Shown here: piece after piece, positions 32,435-33,184 of the stretch
How the letters are laid out: every line of letters begins with the position of its first letter
Position numbering within the stretch: position 1 is the stretch's first letter
Source of the DNA: Lachnospiraceae bacterium
GTDB taxonomy: Bacteria > Bacillota > Clostridia > Lachnospirales > Lachnospiraceae
Reading direction: 5' to 3'
Assembly (NCBI GenBank): GCA_022781925.1
Contig: JALESO010000070.1
Location: 1-33,184 of the forward strand
Length of the DNA stretch: 33,184 nucleotides
Notes under the pieces: model-generated
Told to the model about the DNA's origin: nothing
The model's database searches: none
The model's input: the letters and a program-made list of their open reading frames with translations, nothing else
Translations under genes and position numbers: made by a program

Positions 32435-33073
32435 ATGGCAAATCTGAAAGAGACTATGAGAGAGGGAATTTCCACAGAATACTTACAGGAAACGATGATG
32501 CATGTGATCAAAGTGTTGGGAGAGCCTGGCAGGGAGTATAAGGAACGTGTATTTCGGATGCTTTTGAAAAAGCCGGAGGTAGCGTTGGAAGTGTACAATG
32601 CGATGAATGATACGGCGTATGAGGATCCGGATGAGCTGACGATTACTACTTTGGAGAATGCAGTTTACATGGGGATGAAGAATGATGTGTCGTTTGTGAT
32701 CGCTTCACAGTTGGTGTTATATGAGCATCAGTCAACGGTAAATAAAAACATGCCATTACGGAACTTAATCTATGTGACATGTATTTATTCGGCATTGACA
32801 CGGAATGAAAATTTGTATGGAAGAAAGAGGATCCCGCTGCCGGAACCGAAATTTGTTGTGTTTTATAACGGAAGAGAAAAGATACCGGACAGAACGGTGT
32901 GTAGGTTATCGGATGCATATGAAAGAATTTCCGGGGAGCCGGATCTGGATCTGAAGATCACAATACTGAATATCAATGAGGGGCATAATAAGGAACTGGC
33001 TGAGAAAAGCCCGACGCTTCATCAGTATATGATGTTTGTGGATATCGCTGTTTGTCAAGCTAGATGTCAGTAA
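32435..33073 (+). pseudogene. 3'-truncated Rpn family / PD-(D/E)XK nuclease transposase-like gene
   Basis: A 212-aa product. The start is ATG 32435, seven bases after GAGGAGG; the frame is open further upstream, but that part looks non-coding. Family features are EVALEVYNAMNDTAYEDP, LTITTLENAVYMGMKNDVSF, VLYEHQSTVNKNMPLRNLIY (with the Glu-x-Gln nuclease residues), PKFVVFYNGREKIPDRTVCR and LKITILNINEGHNKEL. Rpn proteins are DNA nucleases that raise recombination; many copies exist in Lachnospiraceae genomes. Family members usually run about 280-350 aa. Here homology stops near HQYMMFVD and the frame ends in an unrelated VCQARCQ tail, so the C-terminal third is missing. The break point coincides with the start of a structured palindromic sequence. 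Probably non-functional, though the nuclease core residues remain. Confidence 0.8.
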
Positions 33074-33138
33074 AACTTTATATTTTTGTTGCTATATTTC
33101 CTCTTGCTTTGACCGAGGGTACCTGGATCAGACTAAAC

Positions 33139-33183
33139 TGTCAATGGCAAGCGGTTCAGACCGTCGCTGCGCATCATTGACAG
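33139..33183. repeat. Palindromic structured element at window end
   Basis: CTGTCAATG (33139-33147) pairs with CATTGACAG (33175-33183), with an inner CGGT-TCAG-ACCG hairpin. The form resembles a REP-like or IS-end palindrome. It follows the broken end of the Rpn gene within 70 bases. No coding sequence is seen from 33074 to the end. Confidence 0.55.
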
Positions 33184-33184
33184 C

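Larger units (their letters stand above)
32163..33184 (+). mobile_element. Possible element bounded by inverted repeats around Rpn gene
   Basis: GCTGTCAATG at 32163-32172 is the exact reverse complement of CATTGACAGC at 33175-33184, the last ten bases of the window. Between them lies a truncated Rpn/PD-(D/E)XK transposase-like gene. The repeat may extend past the window on the right; if so it should continue as the reverse complement of 32151-32162. Ten bases alone could be chance, so this is a candidate. Confidence 0.35.

Overview
The window is almost entirely one strand of a moderately low-GC Firmicute chromosome. It most resembles a gut Lachnospiraceae (Clostridia). The evidence is the AGGAGG-type ribosome sites, the protein style (SPKTG sorting signal, large secreted proteins ending in aromatic cell-wall-binding repeats, an Rpn-type PD-(D/E)XK ORF) and a CpsB/CpsD/CpsC-type Gram-positive capsule locus. 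No gene on the minus strand is convincing.

Layout. (1) 1-2066: housekeeping edge, with a flavodoxin and its terminator, then glyA with its own promoter and a likely terminator. (2) 2085-7068: start of the polysaccharide locus. A consensus-like promoter (TTGACA-17-TATCAT), with a perfect 18-bp palindrome upstream, drives a PHP tyrosine phosphatase, a tyrosine autokinase with an 11-tyrosine tail, the Wzz-like adaptor, a class B sortase, an LCP polysaccharide ligase and a small secreted protein ending in SPKTG. Two strong hairpins close this block. (3) 7192-16102: assembly genes, namely a polyprenyl-phosphate sugar transferase, four glycosyltransferases, a Wzy-like polymerase, a hexapeptide acetyltransferase and a Wzx flippase. 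(4) 16172-31151: UDP-L-FucNAc synthesis genes (fnlA, then fnlC and fnlB). They are split by an 11.5-kb block holding LicD, a lipoprotein, a 1700-aa phosphodiester glycosidase (NAGPA-type) surface protein, an Lgt-like membrane protein lacking the expected catalytic His, and a 1367-aa surface protein. The two large proteins share the same C-terminal module, including seven 222-228-bp repeats. (5) 31154-33184: decaying tail, with a VanZ-family gene, an orphan 93-aa ORF, a second-VanZ remnant, a 3'-truncated Rpn/PD-(D/E)XK transposase-like gene, and inverted-repeat ends around it.

How it fits together (inference). Lipid-linked repeat units are started by the sugar transferase, extended by the glycosyltransferases (probably including L-FucNAc), O-acetylated, flipped by Wzx, polymerised by Wzy under CpsB/C/D control and attached to the wall by the LCP enzyme. 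Two features go beyond a standard capsule locus. One is an apparent dedicated sortase B/SPKTG-substrate pair between the kinase module and the assembly genes. The other is a surface module with a possible phosphodiester writer (LicD), a phosphodiester glycosidase and repeat-based wall binding, inserted inside the FucNAc pathway. Function assignments come from motif recognition by eye only; no database search was run.
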